The notes beneath the pieces are model-generated. The model did not search any database. It worked only from the letters and a program-made list of their open reading frames with translations, and was not told where the DNA came from. 64,000 nucleotides of DNA from Hyparrhenia diplandra (lineage: Eukaryota > Streptophyta > Magnoliopsida > Poales > Poaceae): the NCBI GenBank assembly GCA_015847255.1, contig JADLZK010006483.1, positions 1 through 64,000 of the forward strand, given 5' to 3'. Made by a program: the position numbers and the translations under genes. Shown here one piece after another: positions 1 to 12,600 of the stretch (the stretch's first letter is position 1; every line of letters starts with the position of its first letter).

Positions 1-144
1 TTGTTTTCAATTCGAATGTATCCATACACCTAATAATAAAGTTCTATAAACTACTATTCATTACAAATCAACACATAGTTTTCTTATGTTTTTAAACAAA
101 ATATTTGAAAGTTAATTGTGGTCAAAGTGTTATAAGTTTGCTAA

Positions 145-1234
145 TCCCACTACTAAAAAAGAACGAAACGCTTGAGACTCTACCAGGTGGGCGACGCGCC
201 GCCCACTTCACACACTCGGCCGGCGTGCTCCCCCCACATGTTTGGCTAGGACAACCCCCGTAGTTTGCATGCATGCTAAGAAAAGAAAACTATTATTTTC
301 ATCCCACTAGATCTGAAGAAGATCTAATCAAATATTTTGTGAACGATAGATTAGAATGGATAGACGCAGGTGAACGCAAGGAACATGATTATACCATCAA
401 AGAAAACGAGAAGGAAAAAAAAACTAAACAAATCTCCATGGATTCGATTTGGTCCTATTAAAAACTCAATGCCGCTAACAAGAAAATTAAAAAGCTTTGG
501 GGCATGCGTTCCACCTCAAGCGGTCGGAGCTTGATGCCGAGCAAGAATGAGATAGCGTTGTATTAGCAATCATGAGCTTTGATGAATGTAGCTAATTGCA
601 TCCCCGATGTTTCATATGCCCGATTCACTACCTCCCTAGAATTTGTATCCATACTATGTACACATTCTAAAATCAAAAAAGTATTATTTATGAATCACTA
701 ATATGTAAATATTTTGTTATTCACGATATTTGAATTCGAACAAAGAAAATTTTATTCATGTTTCTTGCTTCAAGAAAGAATTATAGTTGACATGCAATTA
801 GTTTGACACGTCTATAATTTTTATGGTATATGCACCGCCCATTTTAAAAAGATGAGAATTACGGGGATCAAGCAAACTCGTGTTCAGAAGAAAGTATTTC
901 TCTCATACAAAGTATAATGATCTAAACCGTTGAAAAACAAAGGTAGCTTTTAAAAAGAAGAAATTATTTCTCTCGCATAAAAGTATAATGATCTAAACCG
1001 TTGAAAAATAAAGGTAGCTTAAAAATTATAAGCATAGGAAATATAAAATATAAAGCCTACAACTGTGGTATATTGTTATCTTCTTTTCTCACACAACTAT
1101 TATAAGTACAAGTTTGTAATCTTTTTGATTAAAATAAAGTCTATAATCTTATTGGAAGTATATAATCTTATTGAACGAAAATGTTAAGTGGGGCGTTATA
1201 ATGCCCATATAGCAACGCACGGGCATGATCCTAG
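145..1234 (+). mobile_element. Non-autonomous Helitron-like element
   Basis: The left end begins TCCCACTACTAAAAAAG directly after an A, which resembles the TC...TACTA start of plant Helitrons. The right end has GCCC...GGGC hairpin-type sequence around GCAACGCACGGGC, then CTAG and a T. This is the expected CTRR 3' terminus inserted between A and T, with no target-site duplication. No Rep/helicase coding sequence is visible, and the 62-residue reading frame at 273-461 matches nothing I know. The interior is AT-rich and holds a tandem duplication at 887-1020. I infer a non-autonomous copy mobilised in trans; the exact left end is less certain than the right. Confidence 0.6.
887..1020. repeat. 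Direct tandem duplication, about 70-bp unit
   Basis: Two adjacent copies, about 887-950 and 956-1020, share the order AGAAGAAA, TATTTCTCTC, AGTATAATGATCTAAACCG, TTGAAAAA and AAAGGTAGCTT with a few mismatches. The duplication lies inside the Helitron-like element. Confidence 0.85.
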
Positions 1235-1302
1235 TTAAGCTAAAGCATCACATGTTTCTAGTGAGGGACGGGAATCAATACGAAATTTCCTCTTATTTTA
1301 TA

Positions 1303-1376
1303 TTTCCTCCGTACCACAAAGAATGCAACTCTCACGTCCAGTCAAACAATCTAACTTTAATTAACCACTCTATATA
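1303..1376. repeat. Possible truncated Stowaway-like MITE end
   Basis: The stretch around 1303-1325 reads TTTCCTCCGTACCACAAAG, close to the Stowaway terminal consensus CTCCCTCCGTNCC. No matching inverted end was found nearby, so it is at most a one-sided remnant. Confidence 0.35.
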
Positions 1377-1379
1377 AAA

Positions 1380-3470
1380 AGTACTAACATGTCAGCTGCA
1401 GTTAGGGCGAGCCCGTCGCACACGTGGCGCCTAAGTGGCCGCCACCGTGGTGTCCACCTGGACCCACGTGGCACCCACATGAAGAAGAGGGGCATTCCTG
1501 TGTACACAATGTAAATTGCTAGGTGCACCCGAAGCTTGTACCACAGGGTATCATAAATAGTATTTCCCATGTCAAATAAATTTCTAGAAAAATGTAAATT
1601 CATTATTTGATTTATAGAATTTTATCATGTATTTAGTTCCAATTTTATTTACATGATAAAATTATATTATAATATTACCCTAATGATCTAATTAGAGATT
1701 AATATTATAAAAACGATATCTCATGCATATTAACTCCGTTTAGCGTGAAACGACTTCCATAATTCATCTAAAATCTAGCTCTACGCATCTAACCCATTGC
1801 CACCATAATATTCTATGCTTGTTTTGGTTGCTCTAGTTCAAACTAGGTTATCGACGACGCGCCATAGTTCTACATCGACCCGATTAGGAGCTTCGTCCGA
1901 GGAAAGCTAGAAAACGTTCGACGCCATGCCGATTCAGTAAGAACCTCCTAGGCAAGTCCTTACCCCTCCCTAATCCTGACCTTTAATTAAGTAATAACGA
2001 TAATGATGTTTAAATAAGAAACGAGAGATCGTGGGTTATTATCGTATGCGATATGCGATTATGAGATGATGATGAGCCGAAAGTGCTCAATGTTATTTAT
2101 GAAGCCGAGTGCCCGATATTATTAAGTGGCTAGGTGCCTAGTTATTTGATGAGATGTTGTTGACATACGATAATAGCCATGATTGTTCATTAATATGAAT
2201 AATGATGATAAGATGAACCCAATCAAAAGGTGAGTGGTGTTAGTCCGGTAGAGCCTAAATACCACATCGGGAATCGCCGCGAGGGATTCTGCGAGGAGAG
2301 ATACTCGCCTCCTTAAGGACCGGTTCATAGACCTTCTACCTAGTGCGATATTGCGCATGACCACACGTCGGTATGGGACGGCTTGATTCCGCACCCCGTT
2401 GGGTTGAGGTATAATTTTGAACCAAGGTGGCCGGTGTAGGCAAACGACCTATCAGGAGCAGACATGGGGAGAGTGGCCCCATGGTCCGGTTGGCGTGGTT
2501 GCTATGTGATCCTCCACGTAAGTTGTGTTGGGGCGTGGTGACGCCGTTTGTGCACAGATTTATGATTGATGATTTCTGAGTATGATGTTTGACAATATTG
2601 GTTGGGTAATGAGGTATTACCCGTAAAGCCGTGGGTGATGTGGTATCACCGTATTGTCTAGGATGATGCGTCATCCTTTCCAACCCCCGAGAAGTCGTGT
2701 GAGGATTATACCAACATACCTAGGGTAGCACCCAAGCGGGTACGGGATCTCGTTGGGCCTGTCGGAACCAAACCGGATGGGAAAGATAGTGCCCGTCGTG
2801 TGGGGAAAGTGTACAACCTCTGCAGAGTTATTTCAATCTATTCGAATAGCCACGTCCTTGGAATGGGCAAATGCTAGGTCTGAACATCTATGATTAGACT
2901 CCACTTTGATGATGACTAACTTTGTGGTGCCAAGTCGCTGATGATATGATATAACCCGGGGAACTAGCGAGAGCAGATTTTAGAGACTCGCTAGGGGCCC
3001 AAACCCTAATAACACATACACCATCTGGTTTGGACTTGTTGAGTACGTTTGTACTCACCCCTCTATTTTTACAGATATCGGCACATGTGAAGGTAAGATC
3101 GACGACAAGGTAGAAGACCGCGTATCGTAGGAGTTCGCGAAGTGTTTGCTTAGGAGAAGGACGTTGAAGCCCAGAATTCATCCATGCACAAGTCTGCTTG
3201 TGGAGTACGGGGCAGTGTCATAGTTAATCCACCACTTCTTGATTGGCCAACTCTGATATTGTAACCCCGATTGGTGACCTTTTTGTCGCCACTGTAAGCC
3301 CCTTTCTACCCTATATTTATACGCTCCGTTACTATTATTTCGTGTACCATTATTCGTGACTAATAGACGTGTTTGTGGCGTGATCCTCGCGCAAACACGT
3401 GTGATTAACGACCCATTAAAAGTGGGGCGTGATGATTTTTATAAAACACAACTAGGTGATATCAATCGTC
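1380..3470. other. Unassigned 2-kb stretch, LTR-like
   Basis: No credible coding sequence is present; the short reading frames on the minus strand are not recognisable proteins. Mixed composition, a compact 3' part and a closing run AACGACCCATTAAAAGTGGGG resemble non-coding LTR sequence of grass retrotransposons. I could not find terminal TG/CA ends or a target-site duplication, so the assignment is tentative. Confidence 0.3.
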
Positions 3471-3643
3471 ATCATCAAAAGATGGAGTCGGTACTAAAGA
3501 CTTACAAAGTCACCTAGACGTCTTCTATGAAGAGCCATGTCGCTTATCACCAAAAAATAGTGTCATAGATCCTAGGATATCTATAAAAAATTGCAAGCAC
3601 CCGTTTATGTTAATGAATTAACTTTCGCAGACAGTCACCATAA

Positions 3644-3939
3644 GAGCAACTCCAAGAGATGTGCTATCCTTGATAGGTAGGCTATATATTGCTTTTCTAT
3701 AGAAAAAAATTGAACTCCAACAACATAACATGCTATATGGTTTTACAAAATAGCAAACATGTTATCCCTAAAACCTCGATGACCATATATAGCTAACCAC
3801 AGTCAGTCATTTGCTATATGGTTTTATAAAGTAGCAAGTCTGTTGTGGATATCTTCTTTTTTGACAAGTTTTGTATTTTACAAAATGCCTAAACAATAAA
3901 ATTTGGTTAATATATTTAGCCAAGTTGTTGATGTTGCTC
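3644..3939. mobile_element. Tourist-like MITE (296 bp)
   Basis: The element starts GAGCAACTCCAAGAG and ends GATGTTGCTC, so GAGCAAC and GTTGCTC form inverted termini. It is flanked on both sides by TAA (3641-3643 and 3940-3942), the three-base duplication typical of PIF/Harbinger-related Tourist MITEs. It has no coding capacity. It sits about 1.5 kb upstream of the aspartyl protease start. Confidence 0.75.
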
Positions 3940-4104
3940 TAAGGAACCTAATGAGTTGAGTTACACTTAATTTTTATATGTTGGTTCTAACTGCCCCCTA
4001 AGTATAATTTCTAGCTCCGTCAACGATGCCACTTTGGGTAAGCTGATGGGTTATCCGTACCCAGTGGATAAATATCTATTGAGTATGGATTATCCAATTG
4101 ATAA

Positions 4105-4200
4105 GAGACTAGCAAAGCAAAGGCAAAGAATTAACTAGCAAAGCAAAGCAAAAACAAACAAATTAGCTAGCAAAGAAAAGCAAAAGCAAAGAAATAGGAA
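4105..4200. repeat. AGCAAAG-rich low-complexity tract
   Basis: A/G-rich sequence with repeated short words (CTAGCAAAGCAAAG, AGCAAAAGCAAAG). It is probably a slippage-derived simple repeat in the upstream region of the protease gene; no function is evident. Confidence 0.7.
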
Positions 4201-4320
4201 GCCATAGCAGCGAGCGTAACGGATGTGCCCTCCCCACATCATACTTCAGTGGATAATCCATACCATCTCCAAAAAATGTGGGAAGGGTTTAGGTATGGAC
4301 ATTGCACTTTCAGCGGCATC

Positions 4321-4370
4321 ACTCGAACAAGGCACCGCAGGTGGCCACTCGAACAAGGCACCGCAGGTGG
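4321..4370. repeat. Perfect 26-bp tandem duplication
   Basis: The unit ACTCGAACAAGGCACCGCAG plus GTGGCC occurs at 4321-4346 and its first 24 bases recur at once from 4347. It lies about 1.1 kb upstream of the protease start codon. Confidence 0.9.
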
Positions 4371-5443
4371 ATCGGAGCCATTTATGATGATGAGAATGAG
4401 ATCGAGCGGGTGGTGGATCATTTTGGAATTTGAGACCTTGTCTTGCAGTGTCACGTCATGTGCGAGTAGTTGTATTACCGCCAGAGAAGAGAACCAAGTA
4501 GAACCATGTAGAACAGACAGATCTAGTAGCGATCAATCCCCAATCGGCCAATCATCCCCCCATTTTAATCCGTCCGCCACTTGCAACTTCATTCACATGG
4601 CGATGCGCCAGCCAATGTGTTCGTCACACACAGACTCACAACACCAGACCTGGACTCCGTTCCGCGGGGCATCACATACATGCGTGCGTGCAGACTGTGC
4701 AGTGCGATGCGATGCGATGGAGGTCATGGTCTCGCTCGCCACGCACTGTTCCTTCCGTTTGCCAAGTACTGCAATGAAGTGCAACGCCGGCCGGCCCACG
4801 CACGGCCGGTCCGATCCTGTGGCGGGGTCGTCTTCGTCTTCCTCCTCTTGGCATCTTCTTCTCCTCCGTGCTACAGTGTGCAAGGCAAGGGCAAGGCTGC
4901 GTCGCTCGCTCGCTGACCCCCCGGGCCTTGCCCTGACCTGACGCAGACATTAATGTCACTTACGCCCGGTTTTCAATGCGTCCACCCACGCACTCTGAAA
5001 ACTCCGATCCCTCTTTTTCCTCACCACAAGATACTCCCTCCATCCTCCATGGCTACTGCTACGTTGGTAGTAGTAATAAAGAAAACGTGTCAGCTGCAGC
5101 GAGGGCTCCACCAGGTCAGAGAGCGGCGAGGGCGTGTGCGTGTGTGTGCGCGCTGCGCTGTGAGCACTGTCTGTGCTGCGGCCAAGCAAGAGGACATGCA
5201 TGTGAAGCCCCCAATAATTCCTCTCCTCTCCTCTCCTCTCCTCACCCACAGCGAGTGAGTAGAGTACACCACCGCACCCCACCCCACCCGCGACCCGACG
5301 GCCAAGCCGCCAGCTGCTGCGCCTTTGTTCCCATGCGCCGCAACAAGCCTACCACCTCACTTGCTCACGCCACCAAGAATCTTTCCCCTCTTCCTCCTCC
5401 CTCCTGTGACTGTGAGTGAGCTGGAGCCGAGCGAGAGCGAGTG

Positions 5444-7601
5444 ATGGCATGGGGAGCTGGCACTGCTCTCCTCCTGCTGCTGCTCCTCCTCGCCGCCGCG
5501 GCAGGTGGTGGTAATGGCGGCGTGCATTGCCTTCGCCTCGAGGAGGAGGCGGAGGGGGAGGCAGCGGCACCACCACCACCAGCTGAGCAGGAGAGCCTTG
5601 CAGGGGAACAAGGGGAGGCAGAGGCACCACCACCTGAGGTCAAGTAAGTTCTCTTCTCTCCCTCACGATCCGTTCCGTTTCTTGGTCGTTTCTCCGGTGT
5701 TCTGGGATGGAAGCAGAGGAATCAATCAATGGGGTTCGAGCCTTCGGGGGACACCACACACCAGTCCGTCCCAATGCACATGCTTCTGCCACTACCAGCA
5801 GCAATGGCCATCTATCTGCCTTTTCTGTTCATAATCACAGATTGTTGTTTTCTGTTCTTGGTGAAGAAGCGTTGCCGAGACTCTGTTCACTTCCGTTCTG
5901 CAAGCAAATGTATTGGATTTGGAAAGCCTGCAAATGCTAGTATTAGAAGGGAAGAAAAGGCGTTTGTTTGGAAAGCAATCAGTAAGAGCGAGCGAGCGAG
6001 TATTGCCATTGCCATGGCCATGGGACAGACTGCTGCACGAGGAATGGCAATGCGATTTCCATGGTGTCTTCTCACTTCTCGGGGTCAGGGCTCTGCTGCC
6101 ACTGCCAGAAGTAGCACGTCCCAAGTACTTTTTTAATGTGGGCGGGATTACATAAACAACTAGTATAAGAATAGTAAATTACTAAAATTTCCATGTGGTA
6201 GGTGGTGGTGACACCGTCGTCACAGATTTTTGGGTTTCAGTGTTCCACTCACTCCCATGACTTCACCTCACCTCAACTCATCTCACGGTGACTCTCGGTT
6301 TTGTTCAGGGGCCGTGGGTGGCGCCACGGTGCTCGAGCTGAGGCACCACAGCTTCAGCACGGCGCCGGCCGACAGCAGGAAGGAGGAGGTGGACGGTCTC
6401 CTGTCCACCGACGCCGCGCGCGTCTCGTCGCTGCAGCGGCGCATCGACAGGGCACAGGACCGCGGTGGCGGTGGAGGTGACCGCGTCCAAGGCGCAGGTG
6501 CCCGTCACCTCGGGCGCCAAGCTCCGGACGCTCAACTACGTGGCCACCGTCGGGCTGGGCGGCGGCGAGGCCACGGTGATCGTGGACACGGCCAGCGAGC
6601 TCACCTGGGTGCAGTGCGCGCCGTGCGAGTCGTGCCACGACCAGCAGGACCCGCTCTTCGACCCGTCCTCGTCGCCGTCCTACGCCGCGGTGCCATGCAA
6701 CTCCTCCTCCTGCGACGCGCTGCAGCTGGCCACGGGGTCGGGGCCGCCGCGGCGTGCGCCGACGACGACCACCAGCCGGCGCCGGCGCCGGCCTGCAGCT
6801 ACACGCTCAGCTACCGCGACGGCTCCTACTCCCGCGGCGTCCTGGCGCACGACAGGCTCAGCCTGGCCGGGGAGGTCATCGACGGCTTCGTCTTCGGCTG
6901 CGGCACCAGCAACCAGGGCCCGCCGTTCGGCGGCACGTCGGGCCTCATGGGGCTCGGCCGGAGCCAGCTCTCGCTCGTCTCCCAGACCATGGACCAGTTC
7001 GGCGGCGTCTTCTCCTACTGCCTCCCGCTCAAGGAGTCCGACTCGTCGGGCTCGCTGGTCCTCGGCGACGACTCGTCGGTGTACCGGAACTCGACCCCGA
7101 TCGTGTACGCCTCCATGGTGTCCGACGACCCTCTCCAAGGTCCCTTCTACATGGTCAACCTGACCGGGATCACGGTCGGCGGTCAGGAGGTGGGCTTCGC
7201 CGGCGGCAAGGCTATCATCGACTCCGGCACCGTGATCACCAGCCTGGTGCCGTCGATCTACAACGCCGTCAAGGCCGAGTTCGTGAGCCAGTTGGCGGAG
7301 TACCCGCAGGCTCCAGGGTTCTCCATCCTCGACACCTGCTTCAACATGACCGGGCTCAGAGGTCCAGGTGCCCAGCCTGAAGCTCGTATTCGACGGCGGC
7401 GTGGAGGTGGAGGTGGACTCCGGCGGCGTGCTCTACTTCGTCAGCAGCGACTCCTCCCAGGTGTGCCTGGCCATGGCGTCCCTGAAATCCGAGTACGAGA
7501 CCTCCATCATCGGCAACTACCAGCAGAAGAACCTGAGGGTCATCTTTGACACCGCGGCTTCTCAGGTTGGTTTTGCACAGGAGACGTGTGGTTATATTTG
7601 A
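5444..7601 (+). CDS. Aspartyl protease, nepenthesin/TAXi type (frameshifted)
   Basis: Predicted secreted or apoplastic A1-family aspartic protease. Exon 1 is 5444-5510: ATG, then Ala-Trp-Gly and a run of Leu and Ala forming a signal peptide. It ends in phase 1 at donor GTAATG. Intron 5511-6308 ends TTCAG. Exon 2 runs from 6309 to the TGA at 7599-7601. Exon 2 starts VLELRHHS, then a TAXi_N half with the first catalytic motif as DTAS (6584-6595; DTGS is usual) followed by ELTWVQC. The TAXi_C half has the second motif DSGT (7220-7231). The C-terminus reads IIGNYQQKN...GFAQETCGYI. Full length would be about 450 residues, normal for the family. Three frame changes interrupt exon 2: near 6461-6466, near 6735-6755 (one base short) and near 7358-7362 (two bases short in an AGAG run). 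Family alignment continues across each, so these are either consensus errors or recent mutations. Natural substrate unknown. Confidence 0.87.
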
Positions 7602-8782
7602 CTTGACTGGGACGGGGCAGCAGCCATGGCCACATGGCAAGCCTATATATGTGAATATCTTTATACTTGCAGATTTGTTTCGAGATTACCTCTGGTGATT
7701 GGCAAATGGTAATACAGTGTTTAGTTGTTGGCAAATGAAACAAGCAGTCACGGTTGTTGTTTTTTTTCTATCTTCCTGCATGCCATTTCTCTGGGCTTCC
7801 TTCATCCGAGATCAATTTGCATTGCAGGGAACCAGTGGAATTCTGGAATTACTTCTATCTGATCTGTAGATAATACGATTGAGCAATTGGCCACTGAATT
7901 AAACCTGCTGCCACTGCTAGTGCCACAAAAGAGATTAGCGAAACAGATGACAACTCCAATTTCCATCTGTTTCATGAATGAATTATAACAAGTGTAGTAC
8001 AATACAACACACGTCGACGGCCACATGAGAGATGGACACAGTATTACTTATAAAGTTATCTCATCACGACTGAAAAGGAGAGAGATCAGGTGGTCATGCC
8101 GGTCCCTTGGTGAATGGTGACCAGCATTCAGTCGTGGAGGACCGAGGGAGGACCTCCACGGCCTTTCCATTTGAAGAAAGACACCCGCAAGAAAACAGCA
8201 CACAGGGAATATACAAGCACTGTGGAGAAATGTGTCGGTACAGAATACAGATCATATAATGTCATGTCACGCGATTCGATGGTTATTATCATCGGTAAAG
8301 CACAATAAGTTAAGAAAATCCACTATATACCCCCTGCTAATCGGTGCACGAACTCTACTGATGCAGTGGCCAGTGATGATATGAATTCTACCATAGTAGT
8401 CATATAGAAAACAGGGTCGAAAGACATGAAAACGTCGTCCCCGACCCGACCTGGAAACCACCCACCGGTTGCGGATGCTTTAGAATTTCACATTTGTAAA
8501 TTAAAAACAAACTGCATCGGGGGTGGTGAGTATTGGAGTCTACAAGAAACAGAGAATACCTCGCTCAGGCTGGTCACAACAGTATATATATACATACAGA
8601 CATTTAAGTGGATGGAAAGAACTACAACAGACGCGCAATCCGTGACGAAGAAAACATAAACAGAAGAAAGAGGAAAAAGAAGACGCATAGTACAATCACG
8701 GACGCACACAATCCGTGAAGCCAGTGCAGCAAGCACAGTCGGTAAGCATAATACTACGAGCTCACCTGAGCTGACAGTGTCC
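7602..8782. other. Intergenic: 3' flanks of two convergent genes
   Basis: This interval holds the presumed 3' UTR of the protease gene and distal 3' sequence of the convergent MGDG synthase gene. I saw no recognisable coding exon, RNA gene or complete transposon. Confidence 0.5.
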
Positions 8783-8930
8783 CCCTGACCCGCGTGCTGG
8801 AGCCGCCCTTTCGGTGGGACGGACAGCGCTAGCTACCAAGGAACAGGCTGTGAACCAGGCCACAACTCCAGTCCAGAGCCCTGCCGCATCCGCATCGCTC
8901 GAGCTCAAACGTGGCCAAACCAATTCTAGC
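8783..8930. repeat. Third, partial copy of the MGDG synthase intron-7 repeat
   Basis: CCCTGACCCGCGTGCTGGAG followed by ACAGCGCTA, AACAGGCTGTGAACCAGG and GAGCCCTGCCGCATCCG matches 11113-11310 in the same order. It lies downstream of the last MGDG synthase exon, so the repeat family straddles that exon. Confidence 0.7.
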
Positions 8931-9600
8931 CGGTCCACAGCTCAGGATTCCTCCGCGGTCAAGCACAACAGGAGAAAAAAAAAAGCCAAAACAGCCTTCA
9001 GCTGGCTTAGTAGATTTAGGATAAAACCCGGAGCCAAGTTCCCCACCATATATATATAATTGCCGGCTGGCTGACACTACAGATCGGAGGGCACGACCGC
9101 AGAAGGTTTGCCACATGCAGGAATAGTGCCATTGGGTTATGAGGTGGGGGTCAGGAATCAGGGAAGTGTCAGTCAAGTAAGCAGGCTGATGGGCAGGGCA
9201 GTGCTCCCATGTCTGACTTTGACCAGATCCTACCACCTCATTTCGAGGATTAGTCATTAGACTCGGGCCTAACTTCACATTATTAAAGCATGCAAATGAA
9301 CTGGTTACCTTATTGATCCGAGGAAAACACATGGAGTCCAAGAAATCCAATGTTAATTTCATCGGGATTGAGTTCGTAAACCCAACCTGTGCTATGCTGA
9401 AGATACGAGTCAGTTGAGTGCCAGAAACGAATAAGTATTTAGGAAAAAAATAAACTAGAGCACTCCATACATTTTCATTTCTCTTATGGAAACGTTTGAT
9501 AACAATCAATATTTGCAATCCTCACCAATCAGCTACAACTAGTGCCGCATCGGGGTTAAAAAAATTAAGAAAACACAAAATAGAGGAGGATACGACCTTT

Positions 9601-12600
9601 TTATGTTGCACATGCATATTGGGGTACAAAACATTTTTGCCTAACGAGCTCGTGCAGATCGTGGACGATTTTGAACACGGCATCCGGCCGTGCAAGTTTG
9701 AGGGCATTCTGGGACATTACTCTGAGTTCGTCTGACCTTGGGCCAAACCAGTCGGCAACTATCTTCGCAATCTGTTTTGGAGATTTCGAGAACTTTCCAC
9801 ATCCATTTTCAACAACGTACGGAACATTGCCAGCTTCCTGTTTAAGTTAAGAGACCATTAGAATGAAAATGGAGCAGATCATGCTTAGCATAAGATTAAT
9901 ACTCATGCAACCACATTAGTTTAATGTCGATGATATTTGTCAAGGCTGTGTTTGGCGGGGCTGCTCCGCTCCGTGTACTCTTGTGCGAGAGCCCGAGCTG
10001 GAGTTAGCTAGATGGTTTGGACCAGCCAGCAGCGCCAAATTGCGGTGATCATCAGCAACTGGCAACCCTCAAAAAAAAAATTGAGCCACCTGCAGCGGCA
10101 GCCACGGTCGTAGTCGATTGTGTGCGTAGCATGAGTTATGGTGAAGCTGGACAAATTGCCATGGCTCCACCTCCGACAGGGGCCACCCTTAACGCAACTA
10201 TTCTTGCCAGCGACTGTACAGAATCAATACCACTGAGAACCCCCACCGGCAGTACATCCCTCAAGCGGCGCGCTGGGTCAAACAGGCCCGTCTGAGTTCA
10301 GCTTGGCCTGTGCTTCCGCTGTGGCATTGCAGCAGCACAGAGGCTCTCACGCTGGTTACCCTGAACTTCCGCACCACGAGTAGTTCAATCTTATCATGAC
10401 AAGGGATTTGGTAAGATCAGAACTAAAAATTGAGTAAGTGCAACAAATCCTTGAACTATCCATAGTGCTGTGGTCTTCTGTTGATCTTCCAAATTGAGGC
10501 AGTTTGCTTGGTCATGAGAGGAAAACAGGAGACAGAGAAGGAAGATGGCCAGTGTAGGAGGGATCAAACTACATGGAGGTGGCGTACGGGCAGCATTGGC
10601 AGCGCCAATAATCTTACATGGTGCAGGTGGATGTTGTTGGTGACCTCACCACAGCCAGTTTACAGTCAAACTTGCACCTGATGGTTTGTTTTGGTTTCAT
10701 TAACAAAACTAGCTAAAAGCGTGAGCGGACAGGCCTAGTTATAAGGTATGAGTCTATCAGTGTAATTAACTGGTGAACCATAAGGATGAAATCAAGAGAT
10801 GATAATCTTACATGGGCAAGTAAATTTTGTATATATACACATCTAAACAAGCCTAGCCATGATTTGGAGCTAAGCATGGTTCATGGTATATGGTAATATG
10901 AATCTATGTCAGTACAACAATCTTCTATTTGTGTAGTTTTTACTCACTACTCCTGGATATTTAACATTGAAATGGTCAAAAAGTCAATGATCCAGGGAAT
11001 AATTTCAATGTTCTTCATACAGTTCATATTTGCGGAAAGCTAGATGCAGCACCATAGAACTAATATTGGTATAGAACAGCCCCCTATACTATTGCTAAAG
11101 AAAAATACCTACCCCTGACCCACGTGCTAGAGCCGCCCTTTTGGTTCCTCCTTTGGTTCATTGGTTCCTCCCTTCTCCCCTCTCATCATATTTATTCCTC
11201 CCATATTAGTTAGTTTGGGCCAACACAAACAGCGCTACCGACCAAGAAACAGGCTGTGAACCAGGTCAGAAGCCAGTCCAGAGGCAAGACGGAGCCCTGC
11301 CGCATCCGTATGTGCTCGGTTCTACGTCTGTAGTTGATTGTGTGAGTAGCATGACTGCATGAGTTATGGTGCAGCTGGGGGCAACTTGCCATGGGTCCAC
11401 CTCCAGAAGGGCCACCCTCAACGCACTATTCTCACCAGCGATAGTACAAAATAGATGTCGCTGATAACTCCCCACAGTTATATCTCCTCAAGTGTGTTGA
11501 GTGGACCAAACCCTTTGGAGTCAAGCTGTGACATGTGCTTCTTCCACTGTGGCAGTTGCAGCAGCACCGAGGCTCTCATGCTGGTTGCCCTGAACTCTTT
11601 CTCCATGAGTGGTTCAATCACAAATCAGAGGGATGGGGTAAGAAGACAGAAAATTGGCGGTAAGTGGAAGAAATCCTTGAACCATCCATACTCCATAGTG
11701 CTCCTTCTAGGACCGCTTGTGCCTCTGGCAGTCTTCTGTTGATCTTCCGAATTGTGGCATTCTTCTTGGTCATGAGGAAGACAGGGGGACAGAGAAGGAA
11801 GAGGGCGAGTGTAGGAAGGGTCATGTCAAACTAAGTGGAGGCAGCGTTGGCAGCGCCAATCATGTTTGTCAGGTTCTATAGGTGTTGTTAGCAGCAGCAT
11901 TGCATCCGGTTTACAGTCAAAATGGGCATCTGATGCTTTGTTTTCGTTTCATTAACATAACCAGCTAAAAGCGTGAGTGAACGGGCCTAGTTGCAAGGTA
12001 TGAGTATCAGTGCAAGTAACAGTTGTGTATACCTTTGTATAGGCTGTACTGAGTGAAGCACAAAGATGAAGTCAAGGTATGATAATCTTAAATGGACAAG
12101 TAAATTTTGAATATGTGAACATCTAAACAAACCTAGCCATGATTTGGAGCTAAGCTTGAGCTCATGGCATATGGTATATGAATCTATGAGACTATGACAG
12201 TACAATAATCTTCTATTTGTGTGGCTTTTTTACTGACTGCTCCTAGATATTTAACAAAGAATGGTCAATGAGTCAATATTCCAGGCGATAATTTCAATGT
12301 TCTTCAGACAGCTCATATTTGAGGAGAGCAAGATGTAGCACCATGAGAACTAATAATGGAATAAAACAATCTCTACAATGAGTTGCTAAAGAAAAATACC
12401 TGTCCAGCAATATAACCATTTAGAATAATTGGTAAGCCACGGATCATCGCCTCTGCAATTGTACCAGGTCCTGCCTGAAATTGAACAGAAATCATGTATC
12501 ACAACATCAGCACAAATTATGTACATGTATCACATATTCGAAAACAAGCTGCATTATTTGAACATGAGAGGCTAATGTAAAGCATACCTTTGTAATGATA

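Noticed and set aside
4225..4941. A 238-codon open frame upstream of the aspartyl protease
   Set aside because: It overlaps several other open frames on both strands in GC-rich sequence, has no recognisable domain, includes a perfect 26-bp tandem duplication and lies where promoter sequence is expected.
5444..5643. Longer exon 1 of the aspartyl protease ending at the donor GTAAGT (5644)
   Set aside because: Its phase does not match exon 2, and it adds a Glu/Pro-rich segment absent from related proteins. The donor GTAATG at 5511 gives correct phase and joins the signal peptide directly to VLELRHHS.
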